A stretch of DNA of 64,000 nt, from contig QRDG01000410.1 of NCBI GenBank assembly GCA_012064385.1, positions 583,517-647,516 of the forward strand. Direction: 5' to 3'. The notes under the pieces are model-generated. The model did no database searches. It was not told the DNA's origin and worked only from the letters and a program-made list of their open reading frames with translations. Positions 34,832 to 47,581 of the stretch are shown piece after piece. The position numbers were made by a program, and so were the translations under genes. Source of the DNA: Puccinellia tenuiflora (taxonomy: Eukaryota; Streptophyta; Magnoliopsida; Poales; Poaceae). Numbering within the stretch: position 1 is the stretch's first letter; every line of letters begins with the position of its first letter.

Positions 34832-35473
34832 GTGCCAAGGCCAGGACACTCGGCACTGGTTATTCCAGCCCAGATAGCGGGATATGACATCCCTCGGGTG
34901 TTTGTCAATGGAGGAAGCAACATCAACCTCATCTTCATGGACACGCTGGGGAAAATGAATATTTCGTTAAGTAATCTTGCGCAAACAGAGACGCGTTTCC
35001 ATGGGATCACCCCAGAGAAGCCGAATTATCCAGTGGGAAAGATAGCGCTGGACGTCCAGTTCAGGTTAGCCGATAATTTCAGGCGAGAAAAAATCGAGTT
35101 CGAGGTTATGGACTGACCATCGCAGTACCATGCCATCCTGGGAAGACCCGCATATGCCAAATTCATGGCAGTGCCTCACTATACATACCTGTTATGGAGA
35201 ATTCTGGGACCCAAAGGCCCGATAACAATAAGCGGAAGCTTTACCTTGTCAGACAAGTGCGACAGGGATTTCAACAAAATTTCTGGGTCTTTCGGGATGC
35301 AAGCTGAGTACGAGGTGACCAAACTCACGACGAACCACGATGTGCTGCCGGACGGAGGTAGATCCTTGCACGAGCAAGCTTTCGACACCTCTAAGTATTC
35401 AAAAGAAGTGCAAGTCCACCCGATGGACCCGAAAAAGATGACATTCATCGCGTCCAACCTGGACAGCGCATAG
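34832..35473 (+). pseudogene. Tat gypsy aspartic protease region, broken
   Basis: The retroviral-type protease fold is recognisable: the active-site triplet reads VNGGSN where family members have Asp-Gly/Ser, so the catalytic Asp is replaced by Asn. An in-frame TGA at 35114-35116 stands where TGG (Trp) is expected, followed by the ILGRPAYAKF motif typical of Tat proteases. It would have processed the polyprotein. Confidence 0.75.
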
Positions 35474-36711
35474 GAAAGCATGCTCGTCGAGTTCCTCCGT
35501 GAGAGCTGGGAAATATTCCCATGGTGTCCAGCCGATATGCCAGGAGTACCCAGGGAACTTGCCGAGCACGCACTCAATCTGGACCCCAAAGCCAGACCCA
35601 TCTGACAACCATTATGACGATTCTCTAAAACAAACCGCAAGGCTATGTTGTCAGAGATTCACCGCCTCGAAGATGCCGGTTTTATTAAAGAAATCAAAGA
35701 AGCAACATGGGTGGCCAACCCACTGTTGGTCCCGAAGAAAAACACTGAAGTCCCTCGCATGTGCGTCGACTTCACGTGTCTTAATAAACATTGCCCAAAG
35801 GATCACTTCCCCCTCCCGCGAATCGATCAAATTATCGACTCAACGGCAGGCTGTGAACGTCTTTCCTTCCTGGATGCTTATTCCGGTTATAATCAAATCA
35901 GACTAAAGGTAGAAGATGGAGTAAAAACAGCGTTCATAACACCATATGGAGTATTCTGCTACCAGACGATGCCGTTTGGCTTGAAGAACGCAGGCGCCAC
36001 GTACCAGCGCATGATGCAGAAGTGCCTCTCAACACAAATAGGGAAGAACGTCCAAGTCTACATCGATGACGTGGTGATCACCACAAAGAGCGGGTCAACT
36101 CTGATCAGCGATTTGGGAGAAACCTTCGACAACCTCAACAGGTTTCGCATCAATCTTAGCCCGACAAAATGTTCCTTTGGTGTCCCCGCAGGGCAACTCC
36201 TCAGATACTTATTGTCGGCCAGAGGAATAGAAGCCAATCCAGAAAAAATACAAGCCATCCTGACAATGAAGAAGCCGACCAAACTCAAGGAGATCCAGCA
36301 GCTTGCGGGTCGCGTCGCAGCTTTGAGTCGATTTGTTGCCAGGCTAGGAGAAAAGGCGCTGCCATTTTACGCCTTGATGAGAAAGGGTGAAAGCTTCGAG
36401 TGGAACGATGAAGCGGACAGGGCTTTCTAGCACATGAAGCGTACAATCTCGACACCCCCAATCTTGGTGGCTCCTCAAAGAAAAGAACCACTTCTGTTAT
36501 ACATTGCAGCCACCCCCAGGTGGTTAGCACAGTCTTGGTCGTCGAGCGAAGCGAGGAAGGAAAAATTCATGGCGTTCAACGCCCAGTATATTTTCTCAGC
36601 GAAGTACTCTCCCCATCCAAGCAGCGTTACCCGCACTACCAGAAACTGGCTTACGGAGTCTTTATGATAGCCAGGAAGTTACGCCGCTACTTTTGGAGCA
36701 TCCGATCGTAG
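35474..36711 (+). pseudogene. Tat gypsy reverse transcriptase and RNase H, broken
   Basis: The RT fingers and palm are clear: PLLVPKKN, FPLPRIDQ, SFLDAYSGYNQI, MPFGLKNAGATYQRMM and the catalytic YIDD near 36059. Two TGA codons shortly after 35600 precede the open RT stretch that starts near 35645. A TAG at 36428-36430 (expected CAG) is followed by frame changes through the RNase H region (VYFLSEVLSP...RYPHYQKLAYGVFMIARKLR, frame of 36520). It copied the RNA into DNA and removed the RNA strand when active. Confidence 0.9.
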
Positions 36712-37287
36712 TGGTCAATGAGGCACCCCTCTCGAATATACTCAACAATCCTGAAGCAATAGGGCATGTATCCCTTTGGGGAATAGAGCTTTCCCCTCGA
36801 GACATCACGTATGAAAAAGAAAAGCGATCAAGTCGCAAATCCTACCCGAGTGCATGGCAGAATGGATGGAACTACAAAACACAGGGCCCCCAGATTTGTC
36901 GAGTACCTGGCACATGCACTTTGACGGGTCAAAAAGAACAGAAGGCGCAGGAGCAGGAGTCATACTCACCTCCCCTCAAGGCGATAAAATGAAATATATC
37001 TTACGGATGACCTTCTTGAATCCCTCGAACAACGAAGCTGAATATGAGGCCTTGTTGCATGGCATAAGGATGGCCAAAGCCTATGGAGCAACTCGCCTCA
37101 AAATCTTCGGAGATTCTCAGCTCGTAGCGCAACAAGTGATGAATAAATGCGATGCAGTAAATGAAAATATGATAGCGTATCAAGACACATACAATGATCT
37201 CGAAGGAACCTTCGACGGATGCGAAGTCAACCACGTTAGCAGGCTCAGCAACGATGAAGCCGACGTCCTCGCAAACATCGGGTCCTA
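36712..37287 (+). pseudogene. Tat second RNase H domain (archaeal-type)
   Basis: The main open part is 36854-37287: HFDGSKRTEGAGAGVIL, NNEAEYEALLHG, IFGDSQLVAQQV and a late DEADVLAN give the D-E-D-D set of an RNase H fold. An extra RNase H between RT-RH and integrase is a Tat hallmark. TAG at 37286 stands where CAG is expected. Confidence 0.82.
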
Positions 37288-38723
37288 GTGTTTACCAATA
37301 CCACCAGGAGTTTTTTGGGAGGAAATCAACGAAAGATCGATAAAACGCAGAAAGCCAGCTGCACCTACCCAGTCGAAGAAACAGAAGGGCAAGCAACGGG
37401 AATCAGGCTCGGGGGCTGCAGCAGCATTAGACCTGATAGATTTAGAAGGCAAAGAGGAACACGAGGTGATGATGATCCAAATACCATGGATGCAGCCATA
37501 CTTAGCATATCTGGTCAACCAAGAAATTCCAGTAGATCCAGTCGAAGCTCGCAGAGTCATTCGGCGGTCCAAGGCCTTCACAGTTGTTAACGGAGAGCTG
37601 TACAAGCGCAGCATATCAGGCGTCCTCCAGCGTTGCGTCACACCCGAAGAAGGCAGGCTCATACTCAAGGACATACATGAGGGCATATGTGGTCATCACG
37701 CTAGCAGCCGAGCGATCGCAGCCAAGGCCTTTCGGGCCGGATTTTATTGGCTCACGACCATAGAAGATGCGAATAACATCGTACGTACCTGCAATGCCTG
37801 CCAAAGATTCGTGTCTAAGCCACACACTCCAGCAGCTGAGTTAACACCAATACCCTTGGCATGGCCCTTTGCACAGTGGGGACTCGACATGGTGGGCAAA
37901 CTACACAAGTCATGGCCAGGAGGGCATGTTTACCTCCTAGTGGCAGTCGACAGATTCACCAAATGGATCGAGGCCAAACCGGTAACTTCTGCAGATTCTA
38001 CATCAGCCGTCAATTTCATCAAAGATATTGTCTTTCGCTTCGGAGTCCCAAATAGCATAGTCACTGACAATGGCACCAACTTCACCTCGCGAGAGTTCAA
38101 GGATTATTGTGAAGGGTTGGGAATAAAACTAAGCTTCACATCAGTTGCCCACCCCCAAACCCAATGGGCAAGTCGAGAAAGCAAATGGACTTATCTGCAA
38201 CGGCATAAAAAAGCGACTATTAGCGCCACTCGAGAAAGCAAGACACGCCTGGGTCGACGAGTTACCCTCCGTGCTCTGGAGCTTACGCACAACCCCAAAA
38301 GCAGCAACCCAAGAAACACCTTTCTTTCTGGTCCACGGCGCCGAAGCCGTGCTTCCAGTAGAAATGGTGCATGATTCTCCTCGAGTCGCAGAATATGAAG
38401 AAGAGGCTTCGTAAAAGGCACTCGAAGATGGTGTGGATGCAGTCGACGAAGCAAGAGACGTTGTGCTTTCAAGGGTAAGTGCATACCAGCAGAATCTGAA
38501 AAACTATCGTAGTCGTCGACTCCATCCCTGGTCCTTTGAGGTCGGCGATTTAGTCCTTCGACTTAAGCAAGATGATCACGAGAAGCTGGAATCACCATGG
38601 ACAGGACCCTACATCGTCACAGAAGTCATCCCCGGCGGAGCATATTGCCTGAAGGACAAGCAGACTGGGAAATATGAAGGAAACCCGTGGAACGTTGCAC
38701 AACTGCGGCGATTCTACGCGTAA
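37288..38723 (+). pseudogene. Tat gypsy integrase, broken
   Basis: An N-terminal HHCC zinc-binding region (HEGICGHHASS...TCNACQRF), the catalytic core with WGLDMVG and VTDNGTNF, then a 1-nt insertion near 38160 moves the frame to NGQVEKANGLI. A C-terminal GDLVLRLKQ...GPYIV module follows, to a stop at 38723. An in-frame TAA lies at 38412. It would insert element DNA. No chromodomain is seen, as expected for Tat. Confidence 0.88.
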
Positions 38724-39103
38724 AACGTCGGCTGTCATCTCCAAGCAAGACCATACGATCTCGCCGCATAATTAGTAAGCGGGCAAGTTTTCAGACGCAC
38801 TCTTTTCTTGCCAGGGCACCAAGTGGGACTGGTAGGTTTTTAATGAGGCGCGTTTGCTTTGCTAAAGTGTATTATGGTCTATAAATAATACAATAATGAG
38901 TGAATATTTTCTACCTCTTAACCCGACGCTCGGGGGATCAGCCAATAGGCAAACCTTCATCTTGACTTGAAAACGCTAAATGATAGCGGAATAAGTCTCA
39001 CGAACAAATTAATAGAAACTCCATCGACAACTGTACAGTACAATTATCAATTCCTTCATAATTACCCAATACTCGGGGGCTTCAACAGAAAGGCACGGAC
39101 AAA
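38724..39103 (+). other. Gypsy 3' non-coding region
   Basis: No ORF of note; contains CTCGGGGGATCAGCC and ACTCGGGGGCTTC. A segment near 38962-39003 (GACTTGAAAACGCTAAATGA and following) is repeated in diverged form at 42367-42413 beyond the Helitron. Confidence 0.5.
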
Positions 39104-42073
39104 TCTTCTATATCTAAATAGCAAACCCCCACTACTAGATTTCTCTACACATGCATGCTTCCACATCACCTCTATTATTGACAGCCATATGATTGAAATC
39201 GTGTGACATCAACTCAAGCACGTACGTTTGACAGCCCATGTCTTCTTCGCCCTTGCAGCGACTCCAAGTAGTAACTCCTCCGGGAGACCAAACGACGACA
39301 GATTTCCTCTCCCAAACGATCTTAGTAAGAAACGTACGCACGACCAGCACGACGCATGTGAAACTGATGAAGCGCTGAGGGGGCTATTCATCTTCTCTTC
39401 TCTTCTCAGTATTTTAACCGCTCGCCTACCTGAAGTGGGTGCGTCTTATCTACATCTAGCTCATGGTCTGCACCCCCTTCCTGGCCGCTTCATCGTCTCC
39501 CTTTCCTTGGAGGCGCCGCTGACGCCGTCTAGCTAGGGAGCCTCCTCCAACCCTCGCTGGCAGCATCTCGCATATCAGTCCGATGTATCTCGACAACGAC
39601 AAAGCCAAGATCATTCCTTCTATGTACGTACCTTTGTCTACTGCGGACGGGACCATTCATGCATTTCTGTAGGTTCGTTTTCTCTCCAGCAATGTGAATC
39701 TAACGGGCTAGCCTACCTTTATCCGTTTACTTTTCCGCATGGCCATTACCTTTTGATGTACTGATTAATAATCATGCTTTCCTACAGTTCAGTATAGATG
39801 TTACATACGGAGTACAGTACATTTTTGTGCTTGGTCAGTGCCTGAGGTGTATTGTGAATATGCTCCCGGTCGGCGAGCTAATTAATTAGTCACAGTTTTG
39901 ATTTGGTGCATGTATTAAATAATGTATTCTTCTTTACAATTTTGTTCCAAAGCCGTTGTTGGGGCACGACAGATGTGCTTAAACGAGCATGCTTGCTAAA
40001 TGCTCGAAGAAATGTCTCAGCGATTGCTGAATTCTTGCTTGCTAGATGCTAATGAAATAGTTTTACGGTGGTTGACAATTTTAGAGACCGTCCATTAGTT
40101 TGATATAACGGTGTTAAAATAGACGGAACCAGACTGACTGACCGTCTATTTTATCATGTTCAAATTTTTAGTGCTTTAGATGTCAATTATCAAGCGAGAT
40201 TTCAAACTGATTGACCTGATACAAATGCACTTCGGTGCTTTCTCCCCAAAACTCCTTTTGTCTTGATTATGTCTATCCGATTGTAATGCAGTATCCATAT
40301 CAATTTTTGTCGCAGAATTTCCTATTAGTTTCGGCTAACTGATTATATCCTAGATCAATATTGAACCTATATTACTATGGAAGAGGAATCGGTGTTGAAT
40401 CTTTTTGATGGCCTGAAGAAGGAAATGAAAGAGCTATCATCCTAACATATAACATCAACGGGTAATGTCTATTCGATTCTTTTGCACAACTTTTGTTCTC
40501 TAAATGATTTTCCTTTTAATATTTAGCTTTTTTAGGTCCTCCAGGGCAAGAAGATGCCAAGTTGATTAAGTTGTTTAAACATTGAACAAATTTCTATATC
40601 TAAATAGCAAACCCCCACTACTAGATTTCTCTACACATGCATGCTTCCACATCACCTCTATTATTGACAGCCATATGATTGAAATCGTGTGACATCAACT
40701 CAAGCACGTACGTTTGACAGCCCATGTCTTCTTCGCCCTTGCAGCGACTCCAAGTAGTAACTCCTCCGGGAGACCAAACAACGACAGATTTCCTCTCCCA
40801 AACGATCTTAGTAAGAAACGTACGCACGACCAGCACGACGCATGTGAAACTGATGAAGCGCTGAGGGGGCTATTCATCTTCTCTTCTCTTCTCAGTATTT
40901 TAACCGCTCGCCTACCTGAAGTGGGTGCGTCTTATCTACATCTAGGTCATGGTCTGCACCCCCTTCCTGGCCGCTTCATCGTCTCCCTTTCCTTGGAGGC
41001 GCCGCTGACGCCGTCTAGCTAGGGAGCCTCCTCCAACCCTCGCTGGCAGCATCTCGCATATCAGTCCGATGTATCTCGACAACGACAAAGCCAAGATCAT
41101 TCCTTCTATGTACGTACCTTTGTCTACTGCGGACGGGACCATTCATGCATTTCTGTAGGTTCGTTTTCTCTCCGGCAATGTGAATCTAACGGGCTAGCCT
41201 ACCTTTATCCGTTTACTTTTCCGCATGGCCATTACCTTTTGATGTACTGATTAATAATCATGCTTTCCTACAGTTCAGTATGGATGTTACATACGGAGTA
41301 CAGTACATTTTTGTGCTTGGTCAGTGCCTGAGGTGTATTGTGAATATGCTCCCGGTCGGCGAGCTAATTAGTCACAGTTTTGATTTGGTGCATGTATTAA
41401 ATAATGTATTCTGCTTTACAATTTTGTTCCAAAGCCGTTGTTGGGGCACGACAGATGTGCTTAAACGAGCATGCTTGCTAAATGCTCGAAGAAATGTCTC
41501 AGCGATTGCTGAATTCTTGCTTGCTAGATGCTAATGAAATAGTTTTACGGTGGTTGACAATTTTAGAGACCGTCCATCAGTTTGATATAACGGTGTTAAA
41601 ATAGACGGAACCAGACTGACTGACCGTCTATTTTATCATGTTCAAATTTTTAGTGCTTTAGATGTCAATTATCAAGCGAGATTCCAAACTGATTGACCTG
41701 ATACAAATGCACTTCGGTGCTTTCTCCCCAAAACTCCTTTTGTCTTGATTATGTCTATCCGATTGTAATGCAGTATCCATATCAATTTTTGTCGCAGAAT
41801 TTCCTATTAGTTTCGGCTAACTGATTATATCCTAGATCAATATTGAACCTATATTACTATGGAAGAGGAATCGGTGTTGAATCTTTTTGATGGCCTGAAG
41901 AAGGAAATGAAAGAGCTATCATCCTAACATATAACATCAACGGGTAATGTCTATTCGATTCTTTTGCACAACTTTTGTTCTCTAAATGATTTTCCTTTTA
42001 ATATTTAGCTTTTTTAGGTCCTCCAGGGCAAGAAGATGCCAAGTTGATTAAGTTGTTTAAACATTGAACAAAT
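39104..42073 (+). repeat. Tandem duplication of 1.48 kb in the Helitron
   Basis: Units of 39104-40590 and 40591-42073 are almost identical. Visible differences are a 4-bp AATT indel in GAGCTAATTAATTAG and a handful of substitutions. A 102-residue ORF appears in both (39228, 40714), but looks non-coding. Confidence 0.95.
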
Positions 42074-42311
42074 ATTTCTCGATGTAATTTTTTTTACTTC
42101 TGCGTACCTAATCATCCATGGTGTCGTCACCAAGATGTAGCAGGTCTTTTACTAACATTTTGCATTATGGTATATGTAACCCATTCAATATACATTGTCT
42201 GTATTTAAGGTGTCCAATAGTACACACCTACAGAACTATGTTTTACAAACAATCACACAGTTGATACTTAATTCATTATTTTCGTAAACCAGCCATCTTT
42301 CACAAGAATTT

Positions 42312-42327
42312 CCGCGGCAACGTGCGG
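42312..42327 (+). terminator. Helitron 3' hairpin
   Basis: Four-base-pair GC stem CCGC/GCGG with an 8-base loop, 9 bases before the terminal CTAG. It marks the end point of rolling-circle transfer. Confidence 0.75.
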
Positions 42328-42340
42328 AGTATTTATCTAG

Positions 42341-42628
42341 TTGTATTAATAATGAAACACATACGTTTTGACTTGAAAAGGCTGGATAATAGCTGAATAA
42401 GTCTCACGTTCATACAAAAACAATTACAAGTCGTAGCGCCAACATGCATCAAACTCGACAAAAAGCATATACATCAATCTCGGGTCTCGCAATCATAATG
42501 ATAATCGGTGAAAAATTCGGCATCCCTTCCATGAGCCTGTCGATCATTCGTTCAGCAGGACCCGCCACTGCTTCATAATGACTTGAAAGATGGGACCTTT
42601 TCCTCTCGGAAAAGCCCCTAGCAATTAA
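42341..42628. other. Gypsy 3' non-coding segment between Helitron and antisense ORF
   Basis: No gene; includes the second copy of the GACTTGAAAAGGCT repeat found at 38962. Confidence 0.4.
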
Positions 42629-42801
42629 CTAGAAGTCGATCTTCTTGTTGTGATAACGAACCCAAGCTAAGGCAAGCTTCGCACCAGCCACCAATTGAGC
42701 CCTCACAAAATGATGCACATCTTCGGTACGTCTGAATAACTTCTTCAGCTCCACAAAATCTTCGGCTGCTGATTCCGAGGAAACATAGCGTTGTACACCA
42801 T
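42629..42801 (-). pseudogene. Gypsy antisense ORF, C-terminal fragment
   Basis: The minus strand reads a lysine- and alanine-rich tail ending FVRAQLVAGAKLALAWVRYH. Its upstream half lies beyond the LINE insertion at 60629-61241. Tat elements commonly carry a gene antisense to the polyprotein downstream of integrase, of unclear function. Reading through the LINE target site gives more than one frame, so it is also frameshifted. Confidence 0.5.
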
Positions 42802-45800
42802 AGACAAGGAAGACGATGAAATGGATGATTTGCATCAGTAGACTACTTACTCTACTAGCAGCGCTAAGAGGTGAAAAAAACGACTGATGGGCGGGGGCAC
42901 GGATCGCCGGCGACGCCTCACGTTGCCGCCGCATGGGCTCTCGCCGGCGCTGCCTCTCCGGCCGCCGGAGTGCTCTCCCGCGGGATCGAGGTTCTCTCCT
43001 CTCCTTGAGGGGGAGCTATCGGACGATGATGATTGTGCATCTCAGGCTCCGTTTGAGGCGGCTCTGGACGTTCTTGATGAGGCCGATTCGGCTGGGGCTG
43101 CGCCGCCGGAGGCGGGCTGGACGACGGTGGTGCGGAGGGGAAGGAAGACCGACGTGGAGATCGCCGCGGAGTTCTGGAAGGAGGTCGGGTATCCGACGCC
43201 GGAGTCCAGGTTTTGGGAGCGGCGCTCGTCCTCCCCGTGTGTCGGTGGGTCCACCCCGGCGGCCTCGTCGTCGGCGTCTGGGGGGTCCCCGGAAGCTGGG
43301 CCGCGTCGTCAATCCCCATCCTCTTCCCCTGGGGTGCGTGGTGCCACCGTTTCCAAGCCGGTCCGGCTTGGGTGGCGTGGACCTGTCCCTCGACCACGGC
43401 TCACGCCATCGCCGGTGTTGGGGCAGTTCCTCGCTGCGGCGGGGTTGGACGTCGAGGCATCCGGTGAGCTGGCCGATGGTGCGCCGGTGTCTGCAGAGGT
43501 GGCCGGAGTGGCGTCGGCGTCAACGGGATCGGCGGATCGGGCCGTTCATGGTGATCGCGTGATCCCGGCGGCTACACCGATTCAAATCCAGTCAGATGGG
43601 GCCCGTGCGGCAGCCAATCTGGGCCGTCCGTCGCCCTGGCAGTATCTGGGACGTCGGTTCTGGGCTCTGTGGGCTTCCATCGGGGACGATCAAGTTAGGG
43701 ATCCTGGCGTTGTTTCCGCGTCTTCCTCGACATCGATCGCTGTCTCCTCGCCCCCGCTTGTGTCCTCGCCTGCGCCGCCGTCTACCTCGTCTTCGGCTTC
43801 TCGCAGGACGTACGCGGAGGTGATCGTGCGGCCGTCGCCTAGCATGGCTGGAGGGCAGGCTGCTGGTTCGCTGGGGAGGCAGGGGGCTGCCACCGATGCC
43901 CCGCCTTCCTCGTCTGCGCCGCGGATCCTCTTCGGCAGCAACGCCGGACCGGGGACGGGGACCTCCGTGTGGGCTGCTCCTTTGGCTCCTAGTGTGGCGG
44001 TTGGTCCCCGGGTGGCTGAGCCGGTGGCTGCTCCACCGCAGCTCGTTCCGCAGAGTACGGTGGCAATTCCGTTCACTATTGGGGCTGGGTCAGGCCCTGT
44101 TGATGCTCATGTTGCTGCTGCACCCAAGACCAACAAAAGGAAGAAGAAGAAGGCCGCGTCTGGTGCCACTAGGGGTCCTGTTGGATCGGTTGGTGTTGAT
44201 TCTTCTGCTGCTGCTGTTGTTGATGCGGGATCTCATGTGCCTGTGTCTCAAGTGCCTGTGACTGTTGCGGTGGCCGCTAGGGTTCAAGCGGCTGTTGAAA
44301 AGGAAAAGAAGAAGAAGTGTGTTTTGTGTGATGTGGAATCCCATGATACCAAGGAGTGTTCAGTGCAGCATTACTGTTACATTTGTGATAAGATAGCTCA
44401 CCCTACGGCTCGCTGTCCTATCCTGAGGCTGCCGAAGCCCTATGCTGGTTTGGCCGGAATTGGGAGCGATGAAACACTGTTCAGCAACCTGCCTGACGGG
44501 GTCTTCAAGCCTCATCTTGCTCCGACTGTGACGCCTATTGCTATTGTGACGGTGTCAGGGGAGCCAGTATCAGCGGATGTTGTTCAGTCTATGGCTGCGC
44601 GTATCTGTCCTGTGCAATCTGCGTGGACATGGGAGGCTATCCAGCATAAGGATAATTCGTTCTTGGTCAGCTTCCCGTCCAAGGTTGACTTGGAGAGAGT
44701 GGATGGGTTTGAGATTGGGGTTCCCAGGCAGCGCTCCCGGATCACGTTCGGGGTATGGTCGGCTGAGGAGGTGGTGCCGTCGCAGGAGTTGACACCTATT
44801 TGGGTCCATGTGACAGGGGTACCTCATACGGTTCGACACTTCCTGGGTTTATGGGCTGTTGGGACGCTGGTGGGTAAGACTATGGATGTTGACCTACTCA
44901 CTCTCCGGCGTCGCAATATTGTCAGGATCTTGGTAGCGGTGCGTGATGCTTCAGTTTTTGATAAACTAACTATCAAGTCAAACACATTTGTGATGCTTAA
45001 GGGCTTTGCTTTCCGGTTTAAGAAAGAGGCATCTGATTATGTCTCGGAGCCGGACTTTGTACCTTTCATTTGGAGGCGGCAGGAGAAAGATGATGATGGG
45101 AAGGGGTTGGAGGATAAGAATCGTGATGGGACCGATAGTGGGGATGCACCTAAGACGGCGGATGTTGACACGCCGATGCCTCAGGTGCAGCCTGGTTCGG
45201 GGCCGACTGTAACAGCCCCAGATTAGCACCCTAAAATACGGGCCAAATTTTCACTTTTTGTGTTGCATTGCATCATGGCATACATATTTAAAATTTGCTA
45301 ATATGGAAATAAAGCAACACCTAGAAATGAAAACAAAGGAAGCAAAACCCTTCCTCACATTTTCCAAACTAAATGCCTTGGCCAAACCAAATACAATACT
45401 CAGATTGGTAAAACCAAATGTTCTTGAGTCTCCAAATTGTTCAGGAAACTCAAGGATATATTTTTTTATAAATAATTTGTCTAAGGCTTTTCTTGTCAAG
45501 TAAATAAATAAAGTAGATAATTCAATTTGGTTTAACCCAATTCTATTTTTGGAACCAAGATAAACTTTCCATAAATTCAAAATAAAACTATGGGGAGCTT
45601 CTTTGATATATTAGGAGCCTCCATGAATATTTTCACTATTTTTGGAAATGTTTAAATGTTCCAAATAAACCTATTTTGGAAATTATCAAAAATGCTCTAA
45701 TTAAACTCTAATAACAAATGTGGTGCAAAACTTTTTAGTTTGCCACCCCAAATTTTGTGAAGCTTCTAGTTGATCTTGGGAGCCCACATGAATTTTCCCA

Positions 45801-47506
45801 GATTTTTCTAAATTGCTTAGATAGCTCTATTAAATAGCTAAATCTTGCTGCTTTAAAAACCAGAAAAAGAAAAATGGAAAATGTTCAAAATCCTGACGCT
45901 GGGCCATCCCTGTCAGCCTCTCCTCTCCCTCTTCTTCCTCACTGTGGCGCCAGTGCCACCCCACGCCATGCCGCCGCCGTGCCTCCCATGCCTCAAGTGG
46001 CCGGGCCACTGCCTTGGTGGACAATGAGGACCCCGAGCCGTGCCTCTCACTCTCCTTCTCCCCTCCTCACCTGCTCCCCTCTCAGGTTCTCCCACAAACG
46101 AACCCTAGCGGCCAGCCGCCGCTCGCCGCTCGTCGCCGTCGATGGAGAGCCCGCCGATCAAATCGACGACCACCAATCGCTCCGCCGCGACGTCAGCTAA
46201 CTCCGTGTCAAAGGAATCGAAGGGGGAGGCCCCGTAGAGCCACACCCGTCGCCGTTCCTCTTCGGCACCGACGGCCACAGTCTCGCAACCGCACGTCGCC
46301 GTCAGGCCCTCCCCGCCGTCGCCGACCACGGTCTCGTGTTCATGGTGAGACCGCGTTCCTCCGGGACATTTCAGCCCCTCTCCTCTCCCCCTGGTTCGTA
46401 GACGCCCTCGTAGGACGACGCCGGCCGCCGCCTGTCGCCGACGTATTCGTCGCTTCGGCGGCCAATCGGTTGTCGCGCCGCTCTTTTGTGGCTCCCGGTA
46501 GCTAGGCGCGTCGAACGCGCGCGTTAGGCTGCGCCCGGGCACGCTAGGTCGCCCTCCTCGTCTGAGCTCGCCGCCGGCCAGAGCGCGGTCACCGTGCAGG
46601 CACGCGCCGGTCGCGGCTTTGACCGGCCGCTCGCGCGCGTGCGTGCACGCCCGGCCGTTTCCCCGGCCTGGGCCGGTCCAAAGGCCGGCTGGCTCGGGTG
46701 GTGCCCCGGCCTGCACGCCAGCCTGGGCCGACCCATGGGCCGGCCGCTTCGGGCACTGTCCCGGCCTGCGCCCCGGCCTGGGCCGACCTGTAGGCCGGCC
46801 TGCGACAGTAATTTCTGAAAAATTGGAGAAATGAAATGAAATTTTAAATAATTCATAACTAATTGAATTTTGGGTCAAATTCAACAAATAAAATACCCAT
46901 GTGTTCAGAAAAACAAACTCTACCACTTGGAGTCATTGTAATCTTCTTTTGAAATTACTTTATTTTGGTTATTTAAGAATTCCTAAAATGGGTTAAATAA
47001 TCCCAAATTAGGGAAATTCATAATTTATTAAATAATCGTCCAAAAATTATGAATTAAATATCAAAGGGATCAACATGTCAAATGCTATCAAACCATGCAC
47101 TTATCACATCATGATCACAAACTTTTATTTGATGTTGTTCATAAATTGTTTAAATTAAATAATTCGTTTATTTAATTAATTTGTCATTTATTCATCGGGC
47201 TCCGAAAATTACAAATAAATTACCGAATTGATCGGAAGAACGAAACCTATCCATTCATGTCATGTTCATGCATAACTGAGCCACTTCCCTAATAATTTGA
47301 TAATTTATAAAGAATTGTGGTCACTAAGATAAATATGGGGTTGGTTCCAAATAATTGCACTAATTATTTGGCTCCCCATTTAATGTTGCTTCTACTTTAA
47401 ATAATAATATCTTTGCATCAATTGGACATGTCATCATGTGATTGAGCATGCATCTTGAGTTCGTGTGATTTATGTGTTCTTTGTATTTCTCTTTTGGGTA
47501 TCGATA

Positions 47507-47581
47507 GATTCCGGAGTCGAGGTTACCGATAACTACCCCGACGAGCAGTACTTCACGACCGGGCAGCAAGGCAAGAGATAA
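47507..47581 (+). other. Short acidic open segment in LTR
   Basis: Reads DSGVEVTDNYPDEQYFTTGQ and four more codons, then TAA. It is preceded by GGTATCGATAG, an acceptor-like context. Present unchanged in the second LTR near 54100-54176. Whether it is translated is unknown. Confidence 0.3.

Larger units (their letters stand above)
39104..42340 (+). mobile_element. Non-autonomous Helitron with a 5' tandem duplication
   Basis: The 5' end TCTTCTATATCTAAATAG follows an A, and the 3' end CTAG is followed by T, as expected for insertion between A and T. Ten bases before CTAG is the hairpin CCGC-GGCAACGT-GCGG (42312-42327), a classic Helitron terminator. There is no RepHel ORF. The first 1.48 kb is present twice in tandem. 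Confidence 0.82.

Noticed and set aside
39228..39536. 102-residue ORF duplicated at 40714-41022
   Set aside because: Preserved only because the 1.48-kb Helitron unit is duplicated; no domain and no codon-like divergence.
42918..44344. Minus- and alternate-frame ORFs across LINE ORF1
   Set aside because: Shadows of the GC-rich ORF1 coding frame, which has zinc knuckles and continues across the nested insertion.
46105..46926. 273-residue minus-strand ORF, also at 52698-53519
   Set aside because: Lies in a GC-rich LTR block; its conservation reflects identical LTRs, and the peptide is Arg/Gly/Pro-rich with no family.
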